From Streptomyces olivoverticillatus (GTDB taxonomy: Bacteria > Actinomycetota > Actinomycetes > Streptomycetales > Streptomycetaceae), in contig NZ_JACHJH010000005.1 of the NCBI RefSeq assembly GCF_014203555.1, positions 350,225 to 414,224 of the forward strand: a stretch of 64,000 nt of DNA, read 5' to 3'. The notes below the pieces were generated by a model. That model saw nothing but the letters and a program-made list of their open reading frames with translations. It was not told where the DNA came from and did no database searches. This document shows, piece by piece, positions 7,905 through 16,190 of the stretch (its first letter is position 1; each line of letters begins with the position of its first letter). The position numbers and the translations under genes were made by a program.

Positions 7905-9947
7905 CTACACCGCCGTGCGCTCGTAGGGGTCCGCTTCCTCTTCCTCCAACAGGCGTTCCGCCAGCCGGTCCAGGGCCCGGTCCAGCCGGGCCCGGTCCTC
8001 CGCGTCGGCGGCCGTCCAGCCTTCGAGCCGGTCGTCGAGCCAGTGCCGCCAGGCCGCCGCGAGACGGTCGAGCTCGGCCTGGCCCGCCGGCGTCAGGGCG
8101 AGCCGTCCGCCGTCCGGCGTCGCGTATCCGGCAGCGGTCACCTTCGCGAAGGCGGGCTCCAGGATCTCTTCCGGCATCCGGTGTGCGCGCGCGATCTCCG
8201 CGAGGGTGGCGGAGCCCCTGACGCGGGTGCGCCAGTGGATCTGCCCGAGCGCCCACGCCTGCCCGGCGGTGAGCGCGCTGCCGGAGGCGGCGAGGATCTC
8301 CAGGCTCACCGGCCCCCCGTTCCCGGCCTTCTGCATCACGTGCCCGACGGCCCGCTCCAACTGCCGGTCGGCTTCCGCCGAGTCGGGGGCCGCGAAGGCC
8401 TCGCCCATGTCGGAGGCCCCGGCACGCGCGCTGTCGCGCAGCGGCACCTCCTTGAGGAACAACGCCACGACGAACCCGGCGAGCGCGATCGGCACCACCC
8501 ACTGGAAGACGTAGTTCACCGTGTTCGCATACGCGTCGATGACGGGCGCCGCCTGCGCCGGGGGCAGCGACCGCAGCCCCTGCGGGCTCTGCACGGCGGA
8601 CGGCGGCACCCCGGGCGACGCGTGTAGCGCCAGGGCCAGTTCGGTGCGCAGTCTGGCGCTGTAGAGCGTGCCGAAGACGGCGGTGCCGAAGGAGCTGCCG
8701 AGGGTGCGGAAGAAGGTCACGCCCGAGGTGGCGGTGCCCAGTTCGTGGTAGGGGACGGTGTTCTGCACTGCGATCGTCAGCACCTGCATGGCCAGGCCGA
8801 TGCCCAGGCCGAGGACGAGCATGTACAGCGACTCCAGCCAGGCGCCCGTCGACCGGCCCATCGTCGACATCAGGTACAGGCCGAGCGCCATCACGGCCGC
8901 ACCGGCGATGGGGAACGCCTTGTACCGGCCCGTGCGGCTGACGGCCATGCCGGACAGCATCGACGTGCCCAGCAGCCCCGCCACCATGGGCAGCGTCCGC
9001 ACGCCCGACTCGGTGGCCGAGACCCCGTCCACGAACTGCAGATACGTCGGCAGGTACGTCATCGCGCCGAGCATCGAGAAGCCGACGATGAAGCTGAGCA
9101 CCGAGCAGACCGTGAAGACGGGGTTGTGGAAGAGGTGCATGGGCAGCATGGGTTCCCTGGCCCGCCGCTCCACGAGGACGAACGCGGCCAGCAGGACCAC
9201 GGCCCCCGCGAAGAGGCCGACGATGACCGCCGACCCCCACGCGTACTGGTTGCCGCCCCACTCCAGCCCGAGGACGAGCGCGGACGAGCCGAGCGCGACG
9301 AGCACGATGCCCGGGTAGTCCACGACGGGCCGGACCGCCGAGCGGACGACGGGGACGGTGCGCGCGGCCATGATCACCATGACGATGGCCACGGGCACGT
9401 TGACGTAGAAGCACCAGCGCCAGGTGGCGTGGTCGGTGAAGAGGCCGCCCAGCGTCGGGCCGACGACCGTGGTCACGCCGAAGACGGCGCCGAGCGCGCC
9501 CTGGTACTTGCCGCGCTCGCGCAGCGGGATGACGTCGGCGATCAGCGCCATGGCGGTGACCATCAGACCGCCGCCGCCGATGCCTTGCAGGGCGCGGGCG
9601 GCGATCAGCATCACCATCGAGTTCGCCGCGCCGGAGAAGATGGAGCCGCCGGTGAAGACGACCGCGCTCACCTGGAAGACGATCTTCCGGCCGAAGAGGT
9701 CGCCGAACTTGCCGACGAGGACGGTCGAGACGGTCTCGGCCAGCAGATAGGCCGTCACGACCCAGGCCATGTGCCCGCCGCCGCCCAGGTCCGCCACGAT
9801 CGTCGGCAGCGCGGTGGAGACGATCGTCTGGTCCAGGGCGGCGAGCAGCATGCCGAGCACGATCGTGACGAAGACGAGGTTCGTGCGGCGGCGGCTGAGC
9901 ACCGGGGCGGTGGTGGCGGGCGTGCCGTCGGATATTGCCGTGGTCAT
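7905..9947 (-). CDS. DHA2-family MFS drug exporter with C-terminal MarR-like domain
   Basis: This is a 680-residue exporter. The N-terminal 500 residues have about 14 membrane helices with DHA2 motifs: LAALDQTIVSTALPTIVADL in helix 1, GKFGDLFGRKIVFQ after helix 2 (motif A) and RALQGIGGGGLM in helix 4. Such pumps export drugs or dyes in exchange for protons. The last 150 residues are soluble. LGQIHWRTRVRGSATLAEIA, then MPEEILEPAFAKVTAAGYAT and GRLALTPAGQAELDRLAAAW, reads like a MarR-type winged helix fused to the pump. The start at 9947 is taken over 9974 because gggagg lies ten bases before it. It is divergent from the nik-type transporter operon. No separate regulator gene is adjacent. Confidence 0.85.
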   Translation of the reverse strand: MTTAISDGTPATTAPVLSRRRTNLVFVTIVLGMLLAALDQTIVSTALPTIVADLGGGGHMAWVVTAYLLAETVSTVLVGKFGDLFGRKIVFQVSAVVFTGGSIFSGAANSMVMLIAARALQGIGGGGLMVTAMALIADVIPLRERGKYQGALGAVFGVTTVVGPTLGGLFTDHATWRWCFYVNVPVAIVMVIMAARTVPVVRSAVRPVVDYPGIVLVALGSSALVLGLEWGGNQYAWGSAVIVGLFAGAVVLLAAFVLVERRAREPMLPMHLFHNPVFTVCSVLSFIVGFSMLGAMTYLPTYLQFVDGVSATESGVRTLPMVAGLLGTSMLSGMAVSRTGRYKAFPIAGAAVMALGLYLMSTMGRSTGAWLESLYMLVLGLGIGLAMQVLTIAVQNTVPYHELGTATSGVTFFRTLGSSFGTAVFGTLYSARLRTELALALHASPGVPPSAVQSPQGLRSLPPAQAAPVIDAYANTVNYVFQWVVPIALAGFVVALFLKEVPLRDSARAGASDMGEAFAAPDSAEADRQLERAVGHVMQKAGNGGPVSLEILAASGSALTAGQAWALGQIHWRTRVRGSATLAEIARAHRMPEEILEPAFAKVTAAGYATPDGGRLALTPAGQAELDRLAAAWRHWLDDRLEGWTAADAEDRARLDRALDRLAERLLEEEEADPYERTAV

Positions 9948-10052
9948 CGTGGCGGTACCTCCCGTGCCCAGCATTTGGGGAGACGCCCAGGGCCGCCACC
10001 GGTGGCGGGCGCGGGGCTGAGCGAGGGGCGCGTAGTCGCGGCGCGCACGCTC

Positions 10053-10083
10053 TTGCCACTGATTTGCAGGAGGCCCCTATCAT
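10053..10083 (+). promoter_or_regulatory. Candidate promoter with Nur-like (nickel regulator) box
   Basis: TTGCCACTGATTTGCAG (10053-10069) is a direct repeat TTGCnn-n5-TTGCnn, close to the box recalled for the nickel-responsive Fur-family regulator Nur of Streptomyces. It overlaps a possible -35 (TTGCCA); TATCAT at 10078-10083 could be the -10, with a 19-bp spacer. The metal transporter gene begins about 100 bp downstream. Function is inferred. Confidence 0.45.
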
Positions 10084-10180
10084 CGAGCGGTTCACGGCTG
10101 CACGGCCGAACGACGCGACCGCGCCCGCGGACGAGCAGAAAACACGTACGAAACCGAATGAAACGGACGGAGTGTCCGCC

Positions 10181-11227
10181 ATGCATGTACCCGACGGATT
10201 CATCAACGCCCCGGTCTCCGTGGCGACCGGTGCCGTCGCCGCTGCCGCCGTCGCGGTCAGCCTGCGCGGCGCCCGGCGCGAGCTCGACGACAAGGCGGCC
10301 CCGCTGGCCGGCCTGGTCGCGGCGTTCGTCTTCGCCGTCCAGATGCTGAACTTCCCCGTCGCCGCCGGCACCAGCGGACACCTGCTCGGCGGCGCCCTCG
10401 CGGCGATACTCGTCGGCCCGTACACGGGCGTGCTCTGCATATCCGTCGTCCTGCTGATGCAGGGCGTGCTCTTCGCCGACGGCGGTCTCACCGCGCTCGG
10501 CGTGAACATCAGCGACATGGCGGTCACCACGACGGTCGTCGCCTACGTGCTCTTCCGGCTGCTGGTGAAGGTGCTGCCCAAGCGGCGCTCCTCGGTCACC
10601 GCCGCCTCCTTCGCCGCCGCGCTGGTGTCCGTGCCGGCCGCGGCCTGCGTCTTCACCCTGATCTACGCGCTGGGCGGGACGACCGACGTGCCTACGGCCA
10701 AGGTCTTCACGGCCATGGTCGGCGTGCACGTCCTCATCGGCATTGGCGAGGCCCTGATCACCTCGCTCACGGTCGGCGCCGTGATCGCCGTACGCCCCGA
10801 CCTGGTGTACGGCGCCCGGGGCCTGGCCAAGCCGCTCCAGCTGCGCACCGCGGACGGCACGACGGTGCAGGTGGCCCCCCAGGCGGCCGCCCCCGCCGCC
10901 GCGCGCTCGACCCGCAAGGTGCGGATCGTCGGCCTCGTGGCCGCGCTCGTCCTCGCCGGCTTCGTCAGCTACTACGCCTCCACCAGCCCCGACGGCCTGG
11001 AGAAGGTCGCCCACGACAAGGGCATCGACAGGAAGACCGGACAGCACGCCGCCAAGGACTCCCCGCTCGCCGACTACCGCCTCAAGGACGTCTCCGACGC
11101 CCGGCTCTCCGGTGGCCTGGCCGGTGTCATCGGTGTCGGCGCCACGCTGGCCGTCGGCACCGGCGTCTTCGTGACCGTCCGCCGCCGCCGCGCCCGGGCC
11201 GTGCTCCCCGAGACCGAGACGGTCTGA
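10181..11227 (+). CDS. ECF metal transporter substrate-specific protein, M-N fusion (nickel/cobalt)
   Basis: This 348-residue protein starts MHVPDGFINAPVSVATGAVA, the invariant CbiM/NikM beginning whose His2 and N-terminal amine coordinate the metal. The first 220 residues form the six- to seven-helix M component, including AGTSGHLLGGALAAILVGPY. The C-terminal part, FVSYYASTSPDGLEKVAHDK followed by a final helix, is the small N component (PDGL/PDGF-like domain), fused as in NikMN proteins. It forms the S-component of an energy-coupling-factor importer with the next two genes. A purine-rich site (ggacggag) precedes the ATG. The stop overlaps the next start by one base. The Nur-like box upstream favours nickel; cobalt is the alternative. 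Confidence 0.88.
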   Translation: MHVPDGFINAPVSVATGAVAAAAVAVSLRGARRELDDKAAPLAGLVAAFVFAVQMLNFPVAAGTSGHLLGGALAAILVGPYTGVLCISVVLLMQGVLFADGGLTALGVNISDMAVTTTVVAYVLFRLLVKVLPKRRSSVTAASFAAALVSVPAAACVFTLIYALGGTTDVPTAKVFTAMVGVHVLIGIGEALITSLTVGAVIAVRPDLVYGARGLAKPLQLRTADGTTVQVAPQAAAPAAARSTRKVRIVGLVAALVLAGFVSYYASTSPDGLEKVAHDKGIDRKTGQHAAKDSPLADYRLKDVSDARLSGGLAGVIGVGATLAVGTGVFVTVRRRRARAVLPETETV

Positions 11228-11991
11228 TGGGCGCGGGACACGCTCACAAGCTCTACCGGCACGCCCGCTCGCCGGTGCACGAGCTGCCGCCGCACTGCAA
11301 GATCGCGGCGACCTTCGGCTTCGTCCTCGCCGTGGTCGCGACCCCCCGCGAGGCCGTGTGGGCCTTCGGGCTGCACGCGCTGCTGATCGCCGTCGTCGCC
11401 GCCGCGGCCCGGGTGCCCGCGGGCTTCCTGCTGCGCAGGCTGCTGATCGAGGTGCCGTTCGTGGCCTTCGCCGTGCTGATGCCGTTCGTGGCCCAGGGCG
11501 AGCGGGTGCACGTGCTCGGCCTCTCGCTCAGCGAGTCCGGGCTGTGGGGCGCCTGGAACGTCCTCGCCAAGGGCACGCTGGGCGTCGCCGCCTCCGTGCT
11601 GCTGGCCTCCACCACGGAGCTGCGCTCGCTGCTGCTGGGCCTGCAGCGGCTGCGGATGCCGCCGCTGCTCGTCCAGATCGCCTCCTTCATGATCCGCTAC
11701 GGGGACGTCGTCACCGACGAGATGCGGCGGATGCGGATCGCCCGCGAATCGCGCGGCTTCACCGCGCGCGGGGTGCGCCACTGGGGGGTGCTGGCCACAT
11801 CCGCCGGGGCGCTGTTCATCCGCTCGTACGAGCGCGGTGAGCGGGTCCACCTGGCGATGGTCAGCCGGGGTTACGCGGGCACGATGCCCGTGATCGACGA
11901 GGTGACGGCGGAGCGTGCGCAGTGGACGTACGCCGCCGCCCTGCCGCTGGCCGCACTGGCGGTCTGCCTGACCGGATGGATGCTGACATGA
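11227..11991 (+). CDS. ECF transporter transmembrane (T) component, CbiQ/NikQ family
   Basis: This 254-residue membrane protein couples the ATPase to the metal-binding MN protein. It has about five to six hydrophobic segments, and the cytosolic coupling region MRRMRIARESRGFTARGVRH carries an ARESRG motif; ECF T-proteins use such Ala-Arg-Gly motifs to dock on the ATPases. The product starts MGAGHAHKLYRHARSPVHEL, as in actinobacterial CbiQ. The ATG overlaps the preceding TGA (TGATG), and its own stop overlaps the next ATG by four bases, so the three genes are translationally coupled. Confidence 0.88.
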   Translation: MGAGHAHKLYRHARSPVHELPPHCKIAATFGFVLAVVATPREAVWAFGLHALLIAVVAAAARVPAGFLLRRLLIEVPFVAFAVLMPFVAQGERVHVLGLSLSESGLWGAWNVLAKGTLGVAASVLLASTTELRSLLLGLQRLRMPPLLVQIASFMIRYGDVVTDEMRRMRIARESRGFTARGVRHWGVLATSAGALFIRSYERGERVHLAMVSRGYAGTMPVIDEVTAERAQWTYAAALPLAALAVCLTGWMLT

Positions 11992-12764
11992 CCGACGCGG
12001 TCCCCTCCCTGGAAGTCTCCGGGCTCGCCTTCGCCTACCCCGACGGCCACCAGGCGCTCTTCGGCGTCGACCTGACCGTCGGGCGCGGCGAGCGCGTCGC
12101 CCTCCTCGGGCCCAACGGCGCGGGCAAGACCACGCTCGTGCTGCACCTCAACGGCATCCTCGACGGCGGCGCGGGCTCGGTGCGCGTCGCCGGGCTGCCG
12201 GTGGACAAGCGCAACCTCGCGGAGATCCGGCGCCGGGTCGGCATCGTCTTCCAGGACCCCGACGACCAGCTGTTCATGCCCACCGTCCGCGAGGACGTCG
12301 CCTTCGGCCCGGCGGCGGCCGGGCTGCGCGGCGCGGAGCTCGCGGCGTGCGTGGACAAGGCGCTGTCCCTGGTCGGCATGGCCGAGTTCGCGGACCGCCC
12401 GCCGCACCACCTGTCCTTCGGGCAGCGGCGGCGGGTGGCGGTCGCCACGGTCCTGGCCATGGAGCCCGAGATCCTCGTCCTGGACGAGCCCTCCTCCAAC
12501 CTCGACCCGGCCTCCCGCCGCGAGCTCGCCGACATCCTGCGCTCGCTGGACGTGACGGTGCTCATGGTCACCCACGACCTGCCGTACGCGCTGGAGCTGT
12601 GCGAACGGTCCGTGATTCTCAGCAACGGCGTCATCGCCGCGGACGGCACCACGCGCGAGCTGCTGTGCGACGAGGAGACGATGCGGGCGCACCGGCTGGA
12701 GCTGCCGTTCGGCTTCGACCCGCGGTCGGTGGCGGCTCGTCCGGCTACGACTGGCGGGCGGTGA
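11988..12764 (+). CDS. ECF transporter ATP-binding protein, CbiO/NikO family
   Basis: This is the 258-residue ATPase of the metal importer. Visible motifs are Walker A GPNGAGKTT (about residue 38), the Q-loop FQDPDDQLFMPTVREDVAFG, the signature LSFGQRRRVAVA, Walker B ILVLDEPSSNLDP and the H-loop VTHDLPYALELC. The DDQLF(M/S)PTV segment is typical of ECF ATPases. The ATG at 11988 overlaps the stop of the Q gene (ATGA); longer in-frame starts would lie inside that gene. The last 20 bases overlap the 3' end of the convergent VOC gene. Confidence 0.88.
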   Translation: MTDAVPSLEVSGLAFAYPDGHQALFGVDLTVGRGERVALLGPNGAGKTTLVLHLNGILDGGAGSVRVAGLPVDKRNLAEIRRRVGIVFQDPDDQLFMPTVREDVAFGPAAAGLRGAELAACVDKALSLVGMAEFADRPPHHLSFGQRRRVAVATVLAMEPEILVLDEPSSNLDPASRRELADILRSLDVTVLMVTHDLPYALELCERSVILSNGVIAADGTTRELLCDEETMRAHRLELPFGFDPRSVAARPATTGGR

Positions 12765-13140
12765 CGCAGAAGGGGTGACCGGACGGGTCCAGCAGGACGG
12801 TCCAGTGCGCACCGCCCGGCTGGTGCTCCGGCTTGTTCGCGCCGAGCGCGATCAGGCGTTCCTCGGCGGCGGCGACGTCGTCGACGCCGAGCTCGAAGTG
12901 GAAGGCCAGCTCGTCCGCCGGCCAGTCGGGGGCCTTGAAGTCCCGGGCGGTGTAGAAGACGTGGCTCGTCGTGCCGTCGCTGATCATCGCCGCGGCGTCG
13001 CCGAAGGTCTGGGTGACCTCCCAGCCGAGGACGGCCGCCCAGAACGCGGCGAGGGCCTTGCCGTCGTGGCCGCCGAAGCCGACGCCCAGCAGGCGGCCGA
13101 TGGCGGTGGAATGGCCCTGGTCAGTGGTTGCGTGAGTCAT
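12745..13140 (-). CDS. VOC-family (glyoxalase/bleomycin-resistance-like) protein
   Basis: This 131-residue protein has the two beta-alpha-beta-beta-beta units of the vicinal oxygen chelate fold. LLGVGFGGHDGKALAAFWAA is at the N-terminus, with LAFHFELGVDDVAAAEERLI in the middle and WTVLLDPSGHPFCVTARQS at the end; DPSGHPFC is characteristic of the streptomycete subfamily. Proteins of this type bind drugs or act as small-molecule lyases or dioxygenases; I cannot tell which. It is convergent with the nikO-like gene and overlaps it by 20 bp. Together with the next gene it flanks a short divergent promoter region (13141-13301). Confidence 0.8.
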   Translation of the reverse strand: MTHATTDQGHSTAIGRLLGVGFGGHDGKALAAFWAAVLGWEVTQTFGDAAAMISDGTTSHVFYTARDFKAPDWPADELAFHFELGVDDVAAAEERLIALGANKPEHQPGGAHWTVLLDPSGHPFCVTARQS

Positions 13141-13240
13141 GGGAACGACGCTACGAGCCGTCTAGGCCGCCGGGTGTCCTAGATGCGGGACCGGCCCCCG
13201 GTTCTCTGCGCGTAGACCGTCGTGCACCATGGAGGACGGA

Positions 13241-13285
13241 TTTGTCGCGGAAACATTCGTCGCGAAAACGTTTGTCTAGGAAGCA
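13241..13285 (+). repeat. Three imperfect 15-bp tandem repeats before a hydrolase gene
   Basis: The units TTTGTCGCGGAAACA, TTCGTCGCGAAAACG and TTTGTCTAGGAAGCA lie directly head to tail and end 16 bp before the GTG at 13302. They could be regulator half-sites in phase at 15 bp, or a decayed coding repeat. Confidence 0.6.
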
Positions 13286-13301
13286 CGGGAGCGGAACGAC
13301 A

Positions 13302-14477
13302 GTGGTGGACGTCCAGGGCACGGTGGCGGACGGTTTCGAACCGGTCCGGGACGCCTTCGCGCAGAACTTCACGCACCGCGGCGAGCGCGGCGCGGCCGTG
13401 ACCGTCTACCGCGACGGACGCAAGATCGTCGACCTGTGGGCCGGCGCGAAGAACGCCGACGGGTCCGACGAGCCCTGGAGGCACGGCACCGCCCAGATCG
13501 TCCGCTCCGCCACCAAGGGCGTGGCCGCCGCCGTCCCGCTCCTGCTGCACCAGCGCGGACAGGTCGACCTGGACGCGCCCGTCGGCACCTACTGGCCCGA
13601 GTTCAAGGCGAACGGCAAGGACCGGGTCCTCGTCCGGCACCTGCTCTCGCACCGCGCCGGACTGCCCGTCCTGGACACCCCGCTCACCCCCGCCGAGGCC
13701 GTCGACGGCGTCAGCGGCCCCCGGGCGCTCGCCGCCCAGGCCCCGGCCTGGGAGCCGGGCACCGACCACGGCTACCACGCCCAGACCTACAGCTGGCTGC
13801 TCGCCGAGCTGGTGCTCCGGGTGACGGGCCGGACGCTCGGCAGCTGGGTGGCCGAAGAGATAGCCGGGCCGCTCGGCCTGGACCTGTGGATCGGGCTGCC
13901 GGAGGCGGAGCGGGACCGGGTGGGCCGGATCGCCGACATCGAGGCCCCGGCCGCGCCCGCCTCGGCGGGCCTGCGGGTGCGCGCCAAGCAGTCCGTCACC
14001 GACGCCTACCGCGACGCCGCCTCGCTCACGCGCCGCGCCTTCGCCGCCATCGACCCCCTCGCCGACGAGAACGACCCCGCCTACCGGGCCGCCGAACTCC
14101 CCGCCTCCGCGGGCATCGCCACGGCCGACGCGCTGGCCCGCTTCTACGCCTCCCTGATCGGCGTCGTCGACGGCGGCCGCCGCCTCTTCGCGCCCGCGAC
14201 GCTGACGATGGCCCGTACGGAGGAGTCCGCCGGCCCCGACCGCGTCCTGGTCGTGAACACCCGCTTCGGCCTGGGCTACATGCTGCACGGCCCGGCCTCG
14301 CCGCTGCTGGCCCCCGGCTCCTTCGGCCACCCGGGCCGCGGCGGCTCGCTGGCCTTCGCCGACCCCGGGACGGGCCTGGCCTTCGGCTACGTCACCAACG
14401 GCATGCAGAAGAACGTCACCGCCGACCCGCGCGCCCAGGCGCTGGTACGGGCGGTTGCGAGGTCGCTGGCGGGGTAG
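13302..14477 (+). CDS. Serine hydrolase / beta-lactamase-like esterase
   Basis: This 391-residue protein belongs to the class C beta-lactamase/DD-peptidase/EstB group. The nucleophile motif SxxK is in QIVRSATKGVAAAVPLLL (about residue 70). A tyrosine motif is in GYHAQTYSWLLAELVLR, and the C-terminal HPGRGGSLAFADP takes the place of the KTG box. There is no signal peptide, so it is probably a cytoplasmic esterase or hydrolase rather than a resistance enzyme. The GTG at 13302 (or 13305) follows a ggagcgga-type site and begins VVDVQGTVADGFEPVRDAFA, as homologues do; the longer ATG reading at 13128 would pass through the tandem repeats. The SDR gene follows 9 bp later. Confidence 0.8.
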   Translation: MVDVQGTVADGFEPVRDAFAQNFTHRGERGAAVTVYRDGRKIVDLWAGAKNADGSDEPWRHGTAQIVRSATKGVAAAVPLLLHQRGQVDLDAPVGTYWPEFKANGKDRVLVRHLLSHRAGLPVLDTPLTPAEAVDGVSGPRALAAQAPAWEPGTDHGYHAQTYSWLLAELVLRVTGRTLGSWVAEEIAGPLGLDLWIGLPEAERDRVGRIADIEAPAAPASAGLRVRAKQSVTDAYRDAASLTRRAFAAIDPLADENDPAYRAAELPASAGIATADALARFYASLIGVVDGGRRLFAPATLTMARTEESAGPDRVLVVNTRFGLGYMLHGPASPLLAPGSFGHPGRGGSLAFADPGTGLAFGYVTNGMQKNVTADPRAQALVRAVARSLAG

Positions 14478-14486
14478 TGCTGCCGC

Positions 14487-15290
14487 ATGGCAGCGGCACG
14501 CTTCGAGGGCTATGCGGTACTGATCACGGGCGCCGGGCGCGGCATCGGCGAGGCCACGGCGCGCCGCATGGCCGCCGAGGGCGCCGGGGTGCTCGTCACC
14601 GACCTCGACGGCGAGCGGGCGGCGAAGGCCGCGGCCGGCATCCGGGCCGAGGGCCAGGGCGCCGAATCCCTCGCGTGCGACGTGACCGACCACGCGGCGG
14701 TCGAGGCCGCGGTGGCGGCCGCCGTCGACCGCTTCGGCCGCCTCGACGTGCTCGTCAACAACGCCCTGTCCTGCCACCCGGACCCGCCCCTGGTGGAGGA
14801 CCACGACGACGAGGCGTGGTCGCGCGACCTGGACGTCACCCTCACCGGCGCCTACCGCTGCGCCCGCGCCGCGATGCCGCACCTGGCGGCGGCGGGGGGC
14901 CGGGGCTCGATCGTCAACATCGGCTCGGTCAACGGCGAACAGGACTTCGGCAACCACGCCTACAGCGCGGCCAAGGCGGGCCTGGCAAGCCTGACCCGCA
15001 CTTTGGCGGGCCACTGCGCGGCCCGCGGCGTCCGCGTCAACCTGATCGCACCCGGCACAGTCGACACCCCCAACTGGGATGGCAGAGAAGCCTCGTTGAC
15101 CCGGGCGGCCCCCCTCTACCCCCTGGGCCGGGTCGGCCGCCCGGAGGACATCGCGGCGGCGGTGGCCTTCCTGGCCTCGCCGGACGCGTCCTGGATCACG
15201 GGCGTCACGCTGCCGGTGGACGGCGGCATCCTGATCGGGAATGTGGCGTTGCGGGGGGCTTTGCGGGGTGGGTCTGCCCGATCTGAGTAA
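14487..15290 (+). CDS. SDR-family oxidoreductase
   Basis: This 267-residue short-chain dehydrogenase has the NAD(P)-binding motif TGAGRGIGEATARRMAAEGA (about residues 13-32) and LVTDLDGERAAKAAA after beta-2. NNALSC follows, and the catalytic Ser/Tyr/Lys appear in VNIGSVNGEQDFGNHAYSAA with the YxxxK site at YSAAK. The C-terminal ITGVTLPVDGGILIGN is typical. Acidic Asp at the end of beta-2 suggests NAD(H). The substrate is unknown. It starts 9 bp after the serine hydrolase, so the two are probably co-transcribed. Confidence 0.85.
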   Translation: MAAARFEGYAVLITGAGRGIGEATARRMAAEGAGVLVTDLDGERAAKAAAGIRAEGQGAESLACDVTDHAAVEAAVAAAVDRFGRLDVLVNNALSCHPDPPLVEDHDDEAWSRDLDVTLTGAYRCARAAMPHLAAAGGRGSIVNIGSVNGEQDFGNHAYSAAKAGLASLTRTLAGHCAARGVRVNLIAPGTVDTPNWDGREASLTRAAPLYPLGRVGRPEDIAAAVAFLASPDASWITGVTLPVDGGILIGNVALRGALRGGSARSE

Positions 15291-15326
15291 ATCCCATGAA
15301 ATGTGCGGGTTTGTCACCGGAAGGCG

Positions 15327-16178
15327 CTACCCCGCATGCAGCATCAGCCCGATCCCCGCCACCATCAGCCCCGCCGCCGCGATGCGTGGTGCGCCGAAGC
15401 GTTCCTTCATCACCACCGTGCCGATCGCCGCGCCCACCAGGATCGACGACTCGCGCAGGGCGGCTATCGGGGCCAGTGCCGCCCGGGTCTGGGCCCACAG
15501 CACCAGGCCGTACGCGAATACCGACAGCACGCCGCCCGCCACGCCGCGCACGGCGAAGGGGCGGATGTCGGACAGGAAGCGGCCGCGGCGCGTGGTCAGT
15601 GCGTAGAGGGGGATGACCAGGCCCTCAAGGATCATCAGCCAGCCGATGTAGCCCAGCGGGGAGCCGGAGGCCCGGACGCCCAGGCCGTCGACGACCGTGT
15701 ACGCCGCGATGGCCAGGCCCGTCGCCGTCGCCGCGCCGATGGCCGCCCAGTGCGGGCGGCTGCCCGAACCGCGGATGCCCCACACGGCCAGGCCGACCAG
15801 GCCCGCCGAGGCCACGGCGACGCCCGCCAGCTGCCAGCCGTCGGGCAGCTCGCCCGCGAAGACGGCCGCGAGGACGGTGACGGCCAGCGGCGCCGTACCG
15901 CGGGCGATCGGGTACATCTGGCCGAAGTCGCCGAGCGTGAACGACCGCATGAGCAGCACCTGGTAGACGATGTGCAGCACCGCCGACGCGAGCAGGTACG
16001 GCCAGGCCGCGCCCGCGGGCGCCGGGGCGAACGGCAGCAGCAGCGCTCCGCAGAGCGCCCCGCCGGTGCCCACCAGCGTGAAGGCCAGCAGCTGGTCCCG
16101 GATGCCGTGCGCGACGGCATTCCAACTGGCGTGCGTGATGGCGGCGATGAGGACGGCGACCGCGACCAGAGGTGTCAC
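15327..16178 (-). CDS. EamA/DMT-family transporter
   Basis: This 283-residue membrane protein has about ten hydrophobic helices arranged as two EamA repeats. The first begins VAVLIAAITHASWNAVAHGI; the second half contains AALAPIAALRESSILVGAAI and VVMKERFGAPRIAAAGLMVA, a conserved DMT segment. Members export or import metabolites such as amino acids and nucleosides. The start is GTG. It lies 12 bp downstream of the penicillin-binding protein gene and probably forms an operon with it. The substrate is unknown. Confidence 0.82.
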   Translation of the reverse strand: MTPLVAVAVLIAAITHASWNAVAHGIRDQLLAFTLVGTGGALCGALLLPFAPAPAGAAWPYLLASAVLHIVYQVLLMRSFTLGDFGQMYPIARGTAPLAVTVLAAVFAGELPDGWQLAGVAVASAGLVGLAVWGIRGSGSRPHWAAIGAATATGLAIAAYTVVDGLGVRASGSPLGYIGWLMILEGLVIPLYALTTRRGRFLSDIRPFAVRGVAGGVLSVFAYGLVLWAQTRAALAPIAALRESSILVGAAIGTVVMKERFGAPRIAAAGLMVAGIGLMLHAG

Positions 16179-16190
16179 TACGGCCGTCCG

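Noticed and set aside
10040..10180. GCCACTG near 10056 as the B12 box of a cobalamin riboswitch before the metal transporter
   Set aside because: The other conserved riboswitch parts (GGTGAATCCGGC-like and AGCCAGGAGACC-like segments) are absent and the leader is too short. The Nur-like box explains the same bases better.
5725..10530. One 1601-codon minus-strand reading frame
   Set aside because: Only the part up to 7749 has family homology and a signal peptide. The rest lies antiframe over the MFS gene and stays open because of high GC.
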